This document shows, piece after piece, positions 1-7,923 of a stretch of 43,064 nt of DNA (position 1 is the stretch's first letter; each line of letters starts with the position of its first letter). A model generated the notes under the pieces. The model saw only the letters and a program-made list of their open reading frames with translations. It did not search any database and was not told where the DNA came from. Source of the stretch: JAZDFP01 sp043801445 (GTDB lineage Bacteria; Planctomycetota; MHYJ01; JACQXL01). The stretch lies in the NCBI GenBank assembly GCA_043801445.1, contig JAZDMB010000049.1, positions 1-43,064 on the forward strand, read 5' to 3'. The translations under genes and the position numbers were made by a program.

Positions 1-210
1 CAATCTCTATGGGCAGCCCAGACACCGCAGGGCTTTAAAAAAGATATTCTGATAAAGGTATATAATCTAATAAGTAGAGGTAGAGGTAAAGGTAGAGGAA
101 TAGAAATGACTGACGATGCTTCATTAGTAGAAAGACTGGGATTGCCGGTGAGTATCATTCAAGGTTCATCGGAGAATATCAAGATTACCACGAAGGTGGA
201 TATAAGATAG
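1..210 (+). CDS. ispD: IspD, C-terminal part (truncated by window edge)
   Basis: The frame is open from base 1 to a TAG at 208-210 and gives 69 residues. They match the C-terminal third of 2-C-methyl-D-erythritol 4-phosphate cytidylyltransferase, the CTP-dependent third step of the MEP isoprenoid pathway. Visible signatures are AAQTPQGF near the start, TDDASLVE in the middle and the closing NIKIT segment. Between the helix after AQTPQGF and TDDAS lies an arginine/glycine stretch (RGRGKGRG) encoded by a degenerate hexamer repeat; it makes this loop about five residues longer than I would expect. The N-terminus is outside the window. Identification rests on conserved motifs and is secure. Confidence 0.9.
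   Translation, partial: QSLWAAQTPQGFKKDILIKVYNLISRGRGKGRGIEMTDDASLVERLGLPVSIIQGSSENIKITTKVDIR
74..103 (+). repeat. Hexamer repeat inside ispD
   Basis: Five consecutive 6-bp units (GTAGAG, GTAGAG, GTAAAG, GTAGAG, GAATAG) lie in frame inside ispD and encode alternating Arg/Lys and Gly. A related hexamer run, AGGTTG/AGGTTA, sits in an untranslated leader at 33691-33720. Confidence 0.7.
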
Positions 211-255
211 TAAGCTGATTAAGCAGATAACGCTGATTTATCTGATAAATCATTT
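211..255. repeat. Degenerate 9-bp direct repeats
   Basis: Immediately after the ispD stop, nine-base units run in register: TAAGCTGAT, TAAGCAGAT, AACGCTGAT, TTATCTGAT, AAATCATTT. A related set lies in opposite orientation at about 32757-32810. They fill most of the 69-bp gap before nadD. No function is evident. Confidence 0.6.
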
Positions 256-279
256 GAATTAGTTTAATATCTAATTAAT

Positions 280-900
280 ATGAAAAAGAAAATAGTAGTA
301 TTCGGCGGGACGTTTAATCCGATACATCGGGCTCATCTTAGAATCGCCGGATTCCTATTACGCAAATTCAGGCCCGATAAAATCCTTTTTATACCCTGTA
401 ATATACCTTATCATAAGACCTGCGAAGAGGTCATTGATTCACGTCATCGGATGGAAATGGTGTGTCAGGTCATTAAGCATGAACCGCGTTTTGATATTTC
501 TGATATAGAAATCAAAAGAGGCGGCAAGACATTTTCGGTTGAAACGATGAAGGCGCTAAAACGGCAATACCCGGTTGGCACCAGATTCTATTTTGTTATC
601 GGCACTGATTCATTGGTGGATTTACCCCGCTGGTATGAAATAAATAAACTGATTAAGTTATGCCAGTTAATTACAATCGCCCGGCCCGGATATCCATTTA
701 ATAAACTCGTCCAAAAACTGCCTTTTTCTGCCGGTATTCTTAAAAGTATAAAACAATTATATCAGCCGAATCCGGAGATTAATATTTCTTCAACCCTGAT
801 AAGGAAAAATATAAAGGAGCATAAATCCATAAAATCACTTGTTACTGTAGTAGTGGAGCATTATATCAAAGAGCATAAATTATATAAATTACGCACTTAG
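280..900 (+). CDS. nadD: Nicotinate-nucleotide adenylyltransferase NadD
   Basis: This 206-residue cytosolic enzyme would transfer AMP from ATP to nicotinate mononucleotide, making deamido-NAD in NAD biosynthesis. It has the nucleotidyltransferase GGTFNPIHRAHL motif at residues 9-20, which carries the HxxH-type catalytic pair. A GTDSL...LPRWYEI segment lies mid-protein, and the ISSTLIR motif near residue 170 binds the ATP phosphates. Length is normal for NadD. The ATG at 280 places the first beta-strand directly at the N-terminus, as is usual. No Shine-Dalgarno sequence is visible upstream. The gene follows ispD on the same strand after 69 bp of short repeats. Confidence 0.93.
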   Translation: MKKKIVVFGGTFNPIHRAHLRIAGFLLRKFRPDKILFIPCNIPYHKTCEEVIDSRHRMEMVCQVIKHEPRFDISDIEIKRGGKTFSVETMKALKRQYPVGTRFYFVIGTDSLVDLPRWYEINKLIKLCQLITIARPGYPFNKLVQKLPFSAGILKSIKQLYQPNPEINISSTLIRKNIKEHKSIKSLVTVVVEHYIKEHKLYKLRT

Positions 901-932
901 CAATTCGTAACTAATTAGAAAGGAGCAGTAAT

Positions 933-1511
933 ATGGAGAAATCAATAAAAGGCACCAGGACTGAAAGGAATCTTCTTACCGCATTTGCCGGAGAATCACA
1001 GGCGAGAAACCGTTATACTTATTTTGGTTCTCAGGCAAAGAAAGAAGGTTACGAACAAATATCAGGCATATTTTTAGAAACAGCGGATAATGAAAAGGAA
1101 CACGCCAAGAAACTTTTTAAGTGTTTAGAAGGCGGCGCTGTGGAGATTACCGCAGATTTTCCGGCCGGGGTCATTGGAAATACCAAAGAGAATCTTAAGG
1201 CATCGGCTGATGGAGAAAATCACGAATATACCAAGATGTATCCTGAATTTGCCAGCATCGCAGAGAAGGAAGGGTTTTCGAAGATAGCAGAACTGTTTAA
1301 ATCAATCTCAGTGGCAGAAAAACAACACGAAAAGCGATATCTGTCGTTTCTTGATAACATCAATAAAAACAAGGTATTCAAACGTGAAAGAGTTGTGGAA
1401 TGGAGATGCAGAAATTGTGGTTATATCCATAAAGGGACTGAGGCACCCAAGGAATGTCCTGCCTGCGCGCATCCCACAGCATATTTTGAATTATTGACAG
1501 AGAATTATTAA
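933..1511 (+). CDS. Rubrerythrin
   Basis: This 192-residue protein joins an N-terminal ferritin-like diiron domain to a C-terminal rubredoxin domain. Iron-ligand helices are visible at ESQARNRY, NEKEHAK and AEKQHEKRY, and the rubredoxin iron site is CRNCGY...CPACAHP. Rubrerythrins reduce hydrogen peroxide in the cytoplasm of anaerobes and microaerophiles, with electrons passing through the rubredoxin centre. AAAGGAG stands about seven bases before the ATG, a strong ribosome-binding site that fixes the start. The gene stands alone: the next gene on this strand is 440 bp away. It suggests an anaerobic or oxygen-sensitive host. Confidence 0.95.
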   Translation: MEKSIKGTRTERNLLTAFAGESQARNRYTYFGSQAKKEGYEQISGIFLETADNEKEHAKKLFKCLEGGAVEITADFPAGVIGNTKENLKASADGENHEYTKMYPEFASIAEKEGFSKIAELFKSISVAEKQHEKRYLSFLDNINKNKVFKRERVVEWRCRNCGYIHKGTEAPKECPACAHPTAYFELLTENY

Positions 1512-1781
1512 ATGAGATATACGTTCCGATGGTTTGGTAAACTCATGGTTCAGTTGCTTATCATTCGCTAAATAATAAGCGAAGCCGAAGTGGGAACGAA
1601 GCTTTCTTGTCTGCCAATCCGTCCTCCCGTCCCGACGAATTCTGTCGGGAGAACACGGGTCGGGAAGACGGATCTTCGCCTGACGGTCGGGCCGGTGCTT
1701 CGGCATATGGTTGTTTCTTTGCGATTTTATCCGACAGTAGAGAAAAGCATAGAAATTTATATAAATTAATTCAAATTCTCC
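1512..1781. repeat. Gene-free segment with nested palindromes
   Basis: No credible gene lies here; open frames are short and run through palindromes. The segment 1582-1700 is strongly self-complementary. A 7-bp perfect stem TCCCGAC/GTCGGGA occurs at 1630-1650 with a 7-base loop. It sits within longer imperfect arms (about 1619-1636 against 1655-1671), with outer arms around GCCGAAG and CTTCGGC. It could act as a cruciform or RNA hairpin behind the rubrerythrin gene. No T-tract follows, so I do not call it an intrinsic terminator. Confidence 0.5.
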
Positions 1782-1810
1782 TTGACATTATAGGGAATCA
1801 AATGTATATT
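1782..1810 (+). promoter_or_regulatory. Sigma-70-type promoter for the giant surface protein
   Basis: TTGACA at 1782-1787 and TATATT at 1805-1810 are separated by exactly 17 bp, a near-consensus housekeeping promoter. It reads toward the gene at 1951 and predicts a 5' leader of about 130 nt. Confidence 0.7.
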
Positions 1811-1859
1811 TTTTACGAAAGAATATGGATTTACAAATCCTTTAATTAATTTTTTATGG

Positions 1860-1924
1860 CCCGACATTTGTCGGGATAACTCGCTGTCCCTAACGGGACT
1901 CTCTTTGGTCGTAACGACTAAAGT
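1860..1924 (+). promoter_or_regulatory. Three hairpins in a row in the 5' leader of the giant gene
   Basis: Between the promoter and the AAAAGGAG ribosome-binding site are three consecutive stem-loops. They are CCCGAC/GTCGGG at 1860-1875, GTCCC-TAAC-GGGAC at 1886-1899, and a roughly 9-bp stem CTTTGGTCG/CGACTAAAG with one G-U pair at about 1903-1924. They could stabilise the mRNA or control translation. The middle one belongs to a dispersed palindrome family with copies elsewhere in the window. Confidence 0.5.
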
Positions 1925-1950
1925 CTAACAGCAAGTAAAAGGAGATTGAT

Positions 1951-4900
1951 ATGAATAAATTATGGATAAAGATTATAGCATTTATATTTATCATAGCTTT
2001 TGTTGTTGCCTTTAATTACGGCGGCTGTCTCGGTGGTATTGAAAACATTAGCGGAAGTAGCGGCTCAACATTCTCAATCGTTACCAATCCGACTACTGGT
2101 GTCACACAGACTACCGCTACCTTAAATGGCACGGTCAACCCCGGTGGCGTTGCTACTAATGTATATTTTGAATACGGCAGGACTACGACATATGGTAACT
2201 ACACCAGTTATCAATACATTGGCGCTGGCACGACTGATATCAATGTCTCTGCTAACATAACCGGATTATCAATAAATACAACCTATAACTTCATGATTAA
2301 GGCAGTCAAAAGGGATGGCTCTACATACGATGGGCCAAACGTATCTTTTACTACTCATGGACGAACACCTGTCTGCGTCACTATTACTGCTACAAATGTT
2401 ACTTTTAACGCGGCCACATTAAATGGCACGGTCAATGCTAATACACTTGCTACAACTGCCTACTTCAATTATGGTCTGACCACTTCTTATGATTCGACTA
2501 CAATTTCGCAGCCCATCGGCAGTGGGACGAGTAATTTCCCGGTTACTACTGATATAAGCGGATTATCAGAAAGCACGCTATATAATTTCATGGTTGTCGG
2601 GACTAATTCAGCCGGAACAACCTATGGGAATAATCGGACATTTACTACCACGGTATCACCGAAACCCATCTGCGTTACTAAATCAGCCACTAATATTACT
2701 ACTAATTCAGCCAGATTAAACGGCACGATCAATCCTAATTCGCTTGCCACCAATGCTTATTTCAGTTATGGATTGACTACTTCTTATACTGTTACCACAA
2801 CTTCTATGGCAATAGGCAGCGGCACTGCAAATATTGGGGTTACTGCTGATATCAGTGGGTTATCATTAAATACAGAGTATAGTTTTAGGATTGCCGGGAT
2901 CAGTTCTGCCGGAATAAACTATGGTAATAACCGAACGTTTACTACCGGTAATTCGTTCGGTTCAGCGCCGACCTGCATGACTGATGATGTTGATAATATT
3001 ACTTTTACATCAGCCATATTATATGGCACGGTTATTCCTAACGGGCTTACTACAACTGCCTGGTTTGGGCTCGGAATTTCTGCTACCCCGCCTACATATA
3101 CTATTACCACAAACACCCAGTCTATCAGCAGTACTACCAGTGTTGTGGTTTCAGGTACAGCCGGCAGTCTTATCCCGGATACTTTCTATAATTTCAGGGT
3201 GGTCGGGACTAACTCAGGAGGAACGACCAATGGTAATAGTATGACATTTACTACCCTATTACCAATAGCGCCAACCTGTGCCACTAATGCTGCTACCAAT
3301 GTTGCTTATAACTCAGCTACATTAAATGCCACGGTTAATCCTAAGGGGGGTAATACTACTGCTTATTTTCAATGGGGTTTAAGCGCATCTTATGGCAATA
3401 GTACAACTTCACAGGACTTAGGTAGTGGAATGAGTGCGGTAGCGATTAGCGGAACTATCACCGGTCTTTCTGCCAATAACGTCTATTATTTCAGAGTTAG
3501 TGCGACTAACTCCATCGGGACAACACTCGGTGCCAATCGGATGTTCGGGACATGGTTCGAAACAGCTTTTACGACCGGCACATTTAGTAATACTGTAGCA
3601 ACTACAGGTGCGGCTGATGTTACACTCAAGTCTGCTTTTTCCGCTACTGGTGGAACAATAACATACAGTGGTGCTTATAGCATTCATACTTTTACAAGTA
3701 GTGGAACATTCACACCAAATGGCGCCGGGAACGTTGAAGTCCTTGTGGTCGCCGGTGGAGGGAGTGGGGGAAGGTATACTACTACTAATGCAAACGGTGG
3801 TGGAGGTGGTGGTGGTGTGATTTATAACACATCATTTGCCGTTACTGAAACGGCATATACTGTTACGGTTGGAGCTGGTGGCGCTTCGATTCCTAATGGG
3901 AGTGCTGGCCAAGGTAACAATGGAGGAAATTCTGTTTTTAGTTCACTCACCGCAATTGGTGGTGGAGGCGGTGGTGCCACAGGTGTTGGTGCTGGTCTAA
4001 ATGGAGGTAGTGGCGGTGGTGCCGCCAGTGGCTATGCTGGTGGAGCTTCTACCCAAACAGGCGGCTATGGAAATGCCGGTGGTAATAGTGCCGTAAACTA
4101 TTGTGGCGGCGGCGGCGGCGGCGCTGGCTCTGCCGGAGTTGCTGGCAATGCCTCATCACCGGGCGGAAATGGGGGAAGTGGTTTTGCATGTTCAATATCC
4201 GGCTCATTAAAATATTATGGTGGCGGCGGTGGCGGCGGTGCTAACACTAGTGCTACTCGTGCTGGAGATGGTTATGATGGAGGAGGCCGTGGTTGCGGCA
4301 CCACCGACTCTTACAGTTATACTGCTTATCCTGTTGAGGTTAACGCAACAACAAGAGGAAGCGGTACTCCTAATGCAATTGCAAATACTGGTGGTGGTGG
4401 CGGAGCCGGTTCCTACTACGCCTCCTATTGGTCTAATGGATCTGGTGCAGGTGGTTCTGGTATCGTTATAGTACGTTATATTAATGCCTCTTCTTATGTT
4501 ACTTCAGGTACTTATACATCATCCGCAATTACGCCCATAAGTGTTTCTTACTGGAGCACCCTGACATATACTTATACCGCACCGGCAAATACTATATTTA
4601 CCGTTGATGTCCTGAGTTCATCTGATAATGCTGTGTTGGCTATTAATGTTCCATCTGGCATTAACCTGTCACAAAATTACGTTATATTTAGAGGGATTAC
4701 CGGTATCAAATTACGCGCTAACTTTTCAGGTAATGGGAGTGCAACACCGACACTATCGGATTGGGGCGTAGCTTGGACAGATGATACCCCGCCAGCCGCA
4801 CCACTAAAGCCGGTTGTTGTTACTACTCCGGCAACTACGGTGACCGCGACTTCTGCGGTCCTGAATGCCATCGTTAACCCGAATGGGGGTATCACCACTG

Positions 4901-7047
4901 CCTATTTTGGATATGGAATTAGCGCTACTCCTATTACATATCCGTTAAGCATAACCGCAGTGACGGCAATAGGTAGTGGCACAGGTAATATTGCGGTTAG
5001 CGCAGCTATCAGTAGTTTAACCCCGGATACTACTTATAATTTTAGATGTGTCGCGACCAACTCTGCAGGTACAACCAATGGAAGTAATTTAAGCTTTATT
5101 ACCATACCGCCACCGACCTGCACTACTAATGCTGCTACTAATATAGCCGGTACTACCGCTACATTAAACGGTACTGTAAATCCAAATGGATATAATCTTA
5201 CATCCTGCTACTTTCAATATGGCACCACTACATCTTATGGAAGTATCGTAAATGTCTCTACGTTTTCCGCTACCGGTGGAACAATAACATATAATGGTGG
5301 TTATACTATTCATACCTTTACAAGTAGTGGAACATTCACACCAAATGGCGTCGGAAATGTTGAAGTCCTTGTGGTTGCCGGCGGTGGGAGTGGCGGAATG
5401 TACACTACTACTAATGCCAACGGTGGTGGTGGTGGCGGTGGTGTGATTTCTAACACATCATTTGCCGTTACCGGACAGGCATATCCTGTTACGGTTGGAG
5501 CTGGTGGCGCTGCGATTCCACAGACGACTAGTAGTCGAGGTAACAATGGAGCAAATTCTGTTTTTAGTACACTCACAGCAATCGGTGGTGGAGGTGGCGC
5601 TAGTACTGCAGGGTATAATGCTAACAATGGTGGTAGTGGTGGTGGTGCTGCCTATAATGGTTACACTGCCGGAACTTCTACTCAAACAGGTGGTTATGGA
5701 AATTCTGGTGGAAACGGTTCAACTTCATATACTGGCGGCGGCGGCGGCGGCGCTGGTTCTGCCGGAGTTGCTGGCACTACTGGCGCATCACCGGCCGGAA
5801 ATGGGGGAAGTGGTTTTGCATGTTCAATATCTGGTTCATTAAAATATTATGGTGGTGGCGGTGGCGGTGGCGCTAACAGTTCTGAGCGCGCCGGAGATGG
5901 CTTTGATGGTGGTGGTCGCGGTCGAGGTCAAACCTCGTACTATGGTTATACTACTTACACTGTTGAGGTTAACGCAACAACAAGAGGAAGCGGCACTCCC
6001 AATGCAATTGCAAATACCGGTGGTGGTGGTGGTGCTGGTACCTACTGGTCATCCAGTTATTTTAGTGGCTCGGGTGCAGGTGGTTCGGGTATTGTCATAA
6101 TGAGATATTTAACACCTACATTGCCTAATAGTGGCACGACTCCTATTTCTGTTACTGCAAACGCGAGTTCATTAGCAAACAGTACACTCTATAACTTTAG
6201 GGTTGTGGCAATCAATGCCGGAGGTACAACAAATGGAGGTAATGCACAATTTACTACTATTGTTGATTATGTACCTTACACTATCACCTTTAATCCAACT
6301 TCAACAGAAGGACAAAGTGGAACAATCCAGTCATGGGTAGCTCCCTCCTCCGGTGGCAACAAATATCAGATTGAGGTATGGGGTGCTCAAGGCGGAAGTG
6401 CTGGAACAACATATGTAGGAGGTCTGGGTGCCAGAATGCGCGGAGATTTTACGCTGACTGCCGGAGCTACCTATAAGATACTCGTTGGTCAACAAGGAAC
6501 GCTTGGACCAGCGTCTTACGCAGGTGGTGGAGGTGGTAGTTTTGTTACTGATAATAGTAATAATCCACTAATCATCGCTGGTGGCGGTGGAGGCGGAAAT
6601 TCCGGTGGTGCTTTCGTTGGTTTGGCTGGACAAATAACGGATAATGGCAGTAGTAGTTCTCGTAGTATAGCTGGGGGTACTGGGGGTAACGGAGGCGGAG
6701 GAGGTCAAGGCGGTGGCGGTGGCGGTGGACTTTCTACCAATGGGGCGACTGGGACTAATTGCAATATCAACCCAGGATTGGCCTTTGTAAATGGAGGTAC
6801 AGGAGCAACGCCAACTGTAACAAGCAACAGTGGTTATGGTGGATTTGGCGGGGGTGGCAGCGGTGATGGAAATTGCTGTGGAATGGGTGGTGCCGGTGGT
6901 GGCTATTCTGGCGGTGGTGGTGGTGGTTCAACATGCGGGCAAGGTGTAGGTGGCGGAGGCGGTTCCTATAATGGAGGAACAAATCAATCCAACTCGGCTG
7001 GCGCTCGGACCGGTGCCGGGTTAGTAGTTATCACCCGTATTCCTTAA
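1951..7047 (+). CDS. Giant exported glycine-rich protein with FN3-like repeats
   Basis: The protein has 1698 residues. A hydrophobic N-terminal segment (residues 5-21) leads to YGGC, with Cys26 as a possible but atypical lipobox. About seven FN3-like beta-sandwich repeats of roughly 95 residues follow, each with an ATLNGTVNP start, a YFxYG strand and a YNFxVVAxNxxGTTxG end. Two nearly identical glycine-rich modules (residues 563-844 and 1105-1386) begin GGTITY and end SGIVIxRY. The second is inserted inside the seventh repeat. A different beta domain occupies about 845-950. Residues 1440-1698 resemble the ALK/LTK-type glycine-rich domain (VWGAQGG, ILVGQQG, GGGGGSFV). AAAAGGAG precedes the ATG. 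Likely a cell-surface adhesin or matrix protein; its ligand is unknown. No sorting signal is visible at the C-terminus. Confidence 0.85.
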   Translation: MNKLWIKIIAFIFIIAFVVAFNYGGCLGGIENISGSSGSTFSIVTNPTTGVTQTTATLNGTVNPGGVATNVYFEYGRTTTYGNYTSYQYIGAGTTDINVSANITGLSINTTYNFMIKAVKRDGSTYDGPNVSFTTHGRTPVCVTITATNVTFNAATLNGTVNANTLATTAYFNYGLTTSYDSTTISQPIGSGTSNFPVTTDISGLSESTLYNFMVVGTNSAGTTYGNNRTFTTTVSPKPICVTKSATNITTNSARLNGTINPNSLATNAYFSYGLTTSYTVTTTSMAIGSGTANIGVTADISGLSLNTEYSFRIAGISSAGINYGNNRTFTTGNSFGSAPTCMTDDVDNITFTSAILYGTVIPNGLTTTAWFGLGISATPPTYTITTNTQSISSTTSVVVSGTAGSLIPDTFYNFRVVGTNSGGTTNGNSMTFTTLLPIAPTCATNAATNVAYNSATLNATVNPKGGNTTAYFQWGLSASYGNSTTSQDLGSGMSAVAISGTITGLSANNVYYFRVSATNSIGTTLGANRMFGTWFETAFTTGTFSNTVATTGAADVTLKSAFSATGGTITYSGAYSIHTFTSSGTFTPNGAGNVEVLVVAGGGSGGRYTTTNANGGGGGGGVIYNTSFAVTETAYTVTVGAGGASIPNGSAGQGNNGGNSVFSSLTAIGGGGGGATGVGAGLNGGSGGGAASGYAGGASTQTGGYGNAGGNSAVNYCGGGGGGAGSAGVAGNASSPGGNGGSGFACSISGSLKYYGGGGGGGANTSATRAGDGYDGGGRGCGTTDSYSYTAYPVEVNATTRGSGTPNAIANTGGGGGAGSYYASYWSNGSGAGGSGIVIVRYINASSYVTSGTYTSSAITPISVSYWSTLTYTYTAPANTIFTVDVLSSSDNAVLAINVPSGINLSQNYVIFRGITGIKLRANFSGNGSATPTLSDWGVAWTDDTPPAAPLKPVVVTTPATTVTATSAVLNAIVNPNGGITTAYFGYGISATPITYPLSITAVTAIGSGTGNIAVSAAISSLTPDTTYNFRCVATNSAGTTNGSNLSFITIPPPTCTTNAATNIAGTTATLNGTVNPNGYNLTSCYFQYGTTTSYGSIVNVSTFSATGGTITYNGGYTIHTFTSSGTFTPNGVGNVEVLVVAGGGSGGMYTTTNANGGGGGGGVISNTSFAVTGQAYPVTVGAGGAAIPQTTSSRGNNGANSVFSTLTAIGGGGGASTAGYNANNGGSGGGAAYNGYTAGTSTQTGGYGNSGGNGSTSYTGGGGGGAGSAGVAGTTGASPAGNGGSGFACSISGSLKYYGGGGGGGANSSERAGDGFDGGGRGRGQTSYYGYTTYTVEVNATTRGSGTPNAIANTGGGGGAGTYWSSSYFSGSGAGGSGIVIMRYLTPTLPNSGTTPISVTANASSLANSTLYNFRVVAINAGGTTNGGNAQFTTIVDYVPYTITFNPTSTEGQSGTIQSWVAPSSGGNKYQIEVWGAQGGSAGTTYVGGLGARMRGDFTLTAGATYKILVGQQGTLGPASYAGGGGGSFVTDNSNNPLIIAGGGGGGNSGGAFVGLAGQITDNGSSSSRSIAGGTGGNGGGGGQGGGGGGGLSTNGATGTNCNINPGLAFVNGGTGATPTVTSNSGYGGFGGGGSGDGNCCGMGGAGGGYSGGGGGGSTCGQGVGGGGGSYNGGTNQSNSAGARTGAGLVVITRIP
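3637..4481 (+). repeat. Glycine-rich cassette, copy A
   Basis: This segment of about 845 bp is near-identical over long blocks to 5263-6108, at an offset of about 1626 bp. It encodes one glycine-rich module. Copy A follows a complete FN3-like repeat. Confidence 0.85.
5263..6108 (+). repeat. Glycine-rich cassette, copy B
   Basis: Second copy of the glycine-rich module. It interrupts FN3-like repeat 7: the first half of the repeat (ATLNGTVNP, YFQYG) ends just before it, and the second half (SLANSTLYNFRVVA) resumes just after. Confidence 0.8.
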
Positions 7048-7071
7048 TATGATAATAGAATAATAAACTTT

Positions 7072-7126
7072 CACCGCCGAGACGCTGAGAACGCAAAATA
7101 TTTTAACCACAAAAACCAAAAGAAAT
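7072..7126. repeat. Degenerate 8-bp repeats after the giant gene
   Basis: Purine-rich octamers such as CGCCGAGA, CGCTGAGA and, further on, CACAAAAA follow one another. They belong to the same octamer family that forms the ends of the elements at 7761, 8699 and 32620. Confidence 0.45.
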
Positions 7127-7138
7127 TTATCTATCTTT

Positions 7139-7217
7139 AACCACAAGATTAGCACCAGATTTTCACCAGGTAGGTAAACGATATTTTTCTGGTGCCAATC
7201 TGTAAAATCTTGTGGTT
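7139..7217. repeat. 79-bp palindromic element
   Basis: AACCACAAGATT (7139-7150) recurs as its exact reverse complement at 7206-7217. The inner GCACCAGA (7152-7159) pairs with TCTGGTGC (7188-7195). It forms a long hairpin in the 3' region between converging genes. It could terminate transcription structurally or be a small mobile repeat. Confidence 0.65.
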
Positions 7218-7266
7218 ATGAAGTTTTCTTGTCCGCATTCTTTACCACAAAGAACAGTGCGAAGCC

Positions 7267-7278
7267 TCCCGTTAGGGA
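7267..7278. repeat. CCC-TAAC-GGG palindrome, inverted copy
   Basis: TCCCGTTAGGGA is the reverse-orientation copy of the palindrome also present at 1886, 7711 and 12393. Confidence 0.5.
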
Positions 7279-7445
7279 TAAATGTCCCTGTTGAAATGAC
7301 GGATTCCGATTATAACATAGAGAAATATTTTTCAGCAGACTCTAATTAAAGGTGAGTGGCAACTCTATTTTTCCACTTTCAGACCCTATTTTTGCCCTGT
7401 TTTAAGCGTAAAATCAATCAAGGGGGGTGGCTATACCACCATCCA

Positions 7446-7599
7446 TACTACCCGCAACGGTCGGGGGTACTTCCGGGAACGGTTCCGGGTAGTTCCGCCC
7501 TGCGTTCCGGGTAGTTCCCCGATGTGGTCGGGGTAGTTCCGGGAATGGCTCCGAGTAGTTCCACCTTGTATTCCGGGTAATTCCCGCAACGGTTGTGGG
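7446..7599. repeat. Tandem array of seven 22-bp units
   Basis: Seven units lie in exact 22-bp register at 7446, 7468, 7490, 7512, 7534, 7556 and 7578, with a partial eighth to about 7614. Most begin TAGTTCC or TAATTCC and end TTCCGGG or a variant, with a divergent middle. The junction GGGTAG recurs. The lead-in at 7421-7434 (AGGGGGGTGGCTAT) closely matches the lead-in of the second 22-bp array at 35.86 kb. The array lies between convergent genes. Open frames crossing it are repeat artefacts. Confidence 0.85.
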
Positions 7600-7760
7600 T
7601 AATTAGCGCTGGGGGAGAAAGAATTTTTTTAAACAAGAGAGAGACATTTTCAGTCGGACGCAAACTGCTTGCCTCGTTAGAAGCGAAACCGTAGAGGAGA
7701 TAATAACCTATCCCTAACGGGACACCCACATTGGGTCTCGCCTCGTAAGTGGTAAAAATT
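7600..7760. other. Gene-free segment between array and octamer element
   Basis: It contains a purine-rich run near 7614-7650, a TCCCTAACGGGA palindrome at 7711-7722 and an adjoining small ACCCA/TGGGT hairpin at about 7724-7736. I see no gene. Confidence 0.5.
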
Positions 7761-7921
7761 AGCCACAGAGATACAGAGCGAATAAATTACGAAAGATTAT
7801 AAGGAGACCATGAAGGCAAGATATTTATCTTGGTTTTATGCCTGCCCGATTTGAAGGTCGTTCGGGCGGGGATTCCTTATAAGAATTCATCCGTGGTTTC
7901 CTCTGGCGATTTGCTGCGGTG
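7761..7921. mobile_element. MITE-like inverted-repeat element, copy 1
   Basis: The left end carries octamer repeats (CACAGAGA, TACAGAGC) and the right end carries similar sequence in inverse orientation. Inside are the perfect 9-bp pair TTATAAGGA (7797-7805)/TCCTTATAA (7874-7882), a CAAGATA/TATCTTG hairpin (about 7817-7832) and a GCCCGA/TCGGGC hairpin (7844-7867). It has no coding capacity. The same plan is seen at 8699-8876. Confidence 0.5.
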
Positions 7922-7923
7922 AG

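Noticed and set aside
1607..1849. 80-codon frame and overlapping minus-strand frame behind rubrerythrin
   Set aside because: It runs through nested palindromes, encodes low-complexity sequence, and overlaps the TTGACA/TATATT promoter of the next gene.
5310..5685. Long open frames opposite and across the glycine-rich cassettes
   Set aside because: GGN-rich coding sequence suppresses stops in other frames; the products are proline- or valine-rich shadows.
1951..7047. Giant protein as a TonB-dependent or autotransporter protein
   Set aside because: No beta-barrel, plug or translocator domain is visible; the C-terminus is an ALK-like glycine-rich domain.
7448..7729. 93-codon minus-strand frame
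   Set aside because: Its second half is only the translated 22-bp array; 22 is not a multiple of three, so there is no consistent peptide repeat and no ribosome-binding site.
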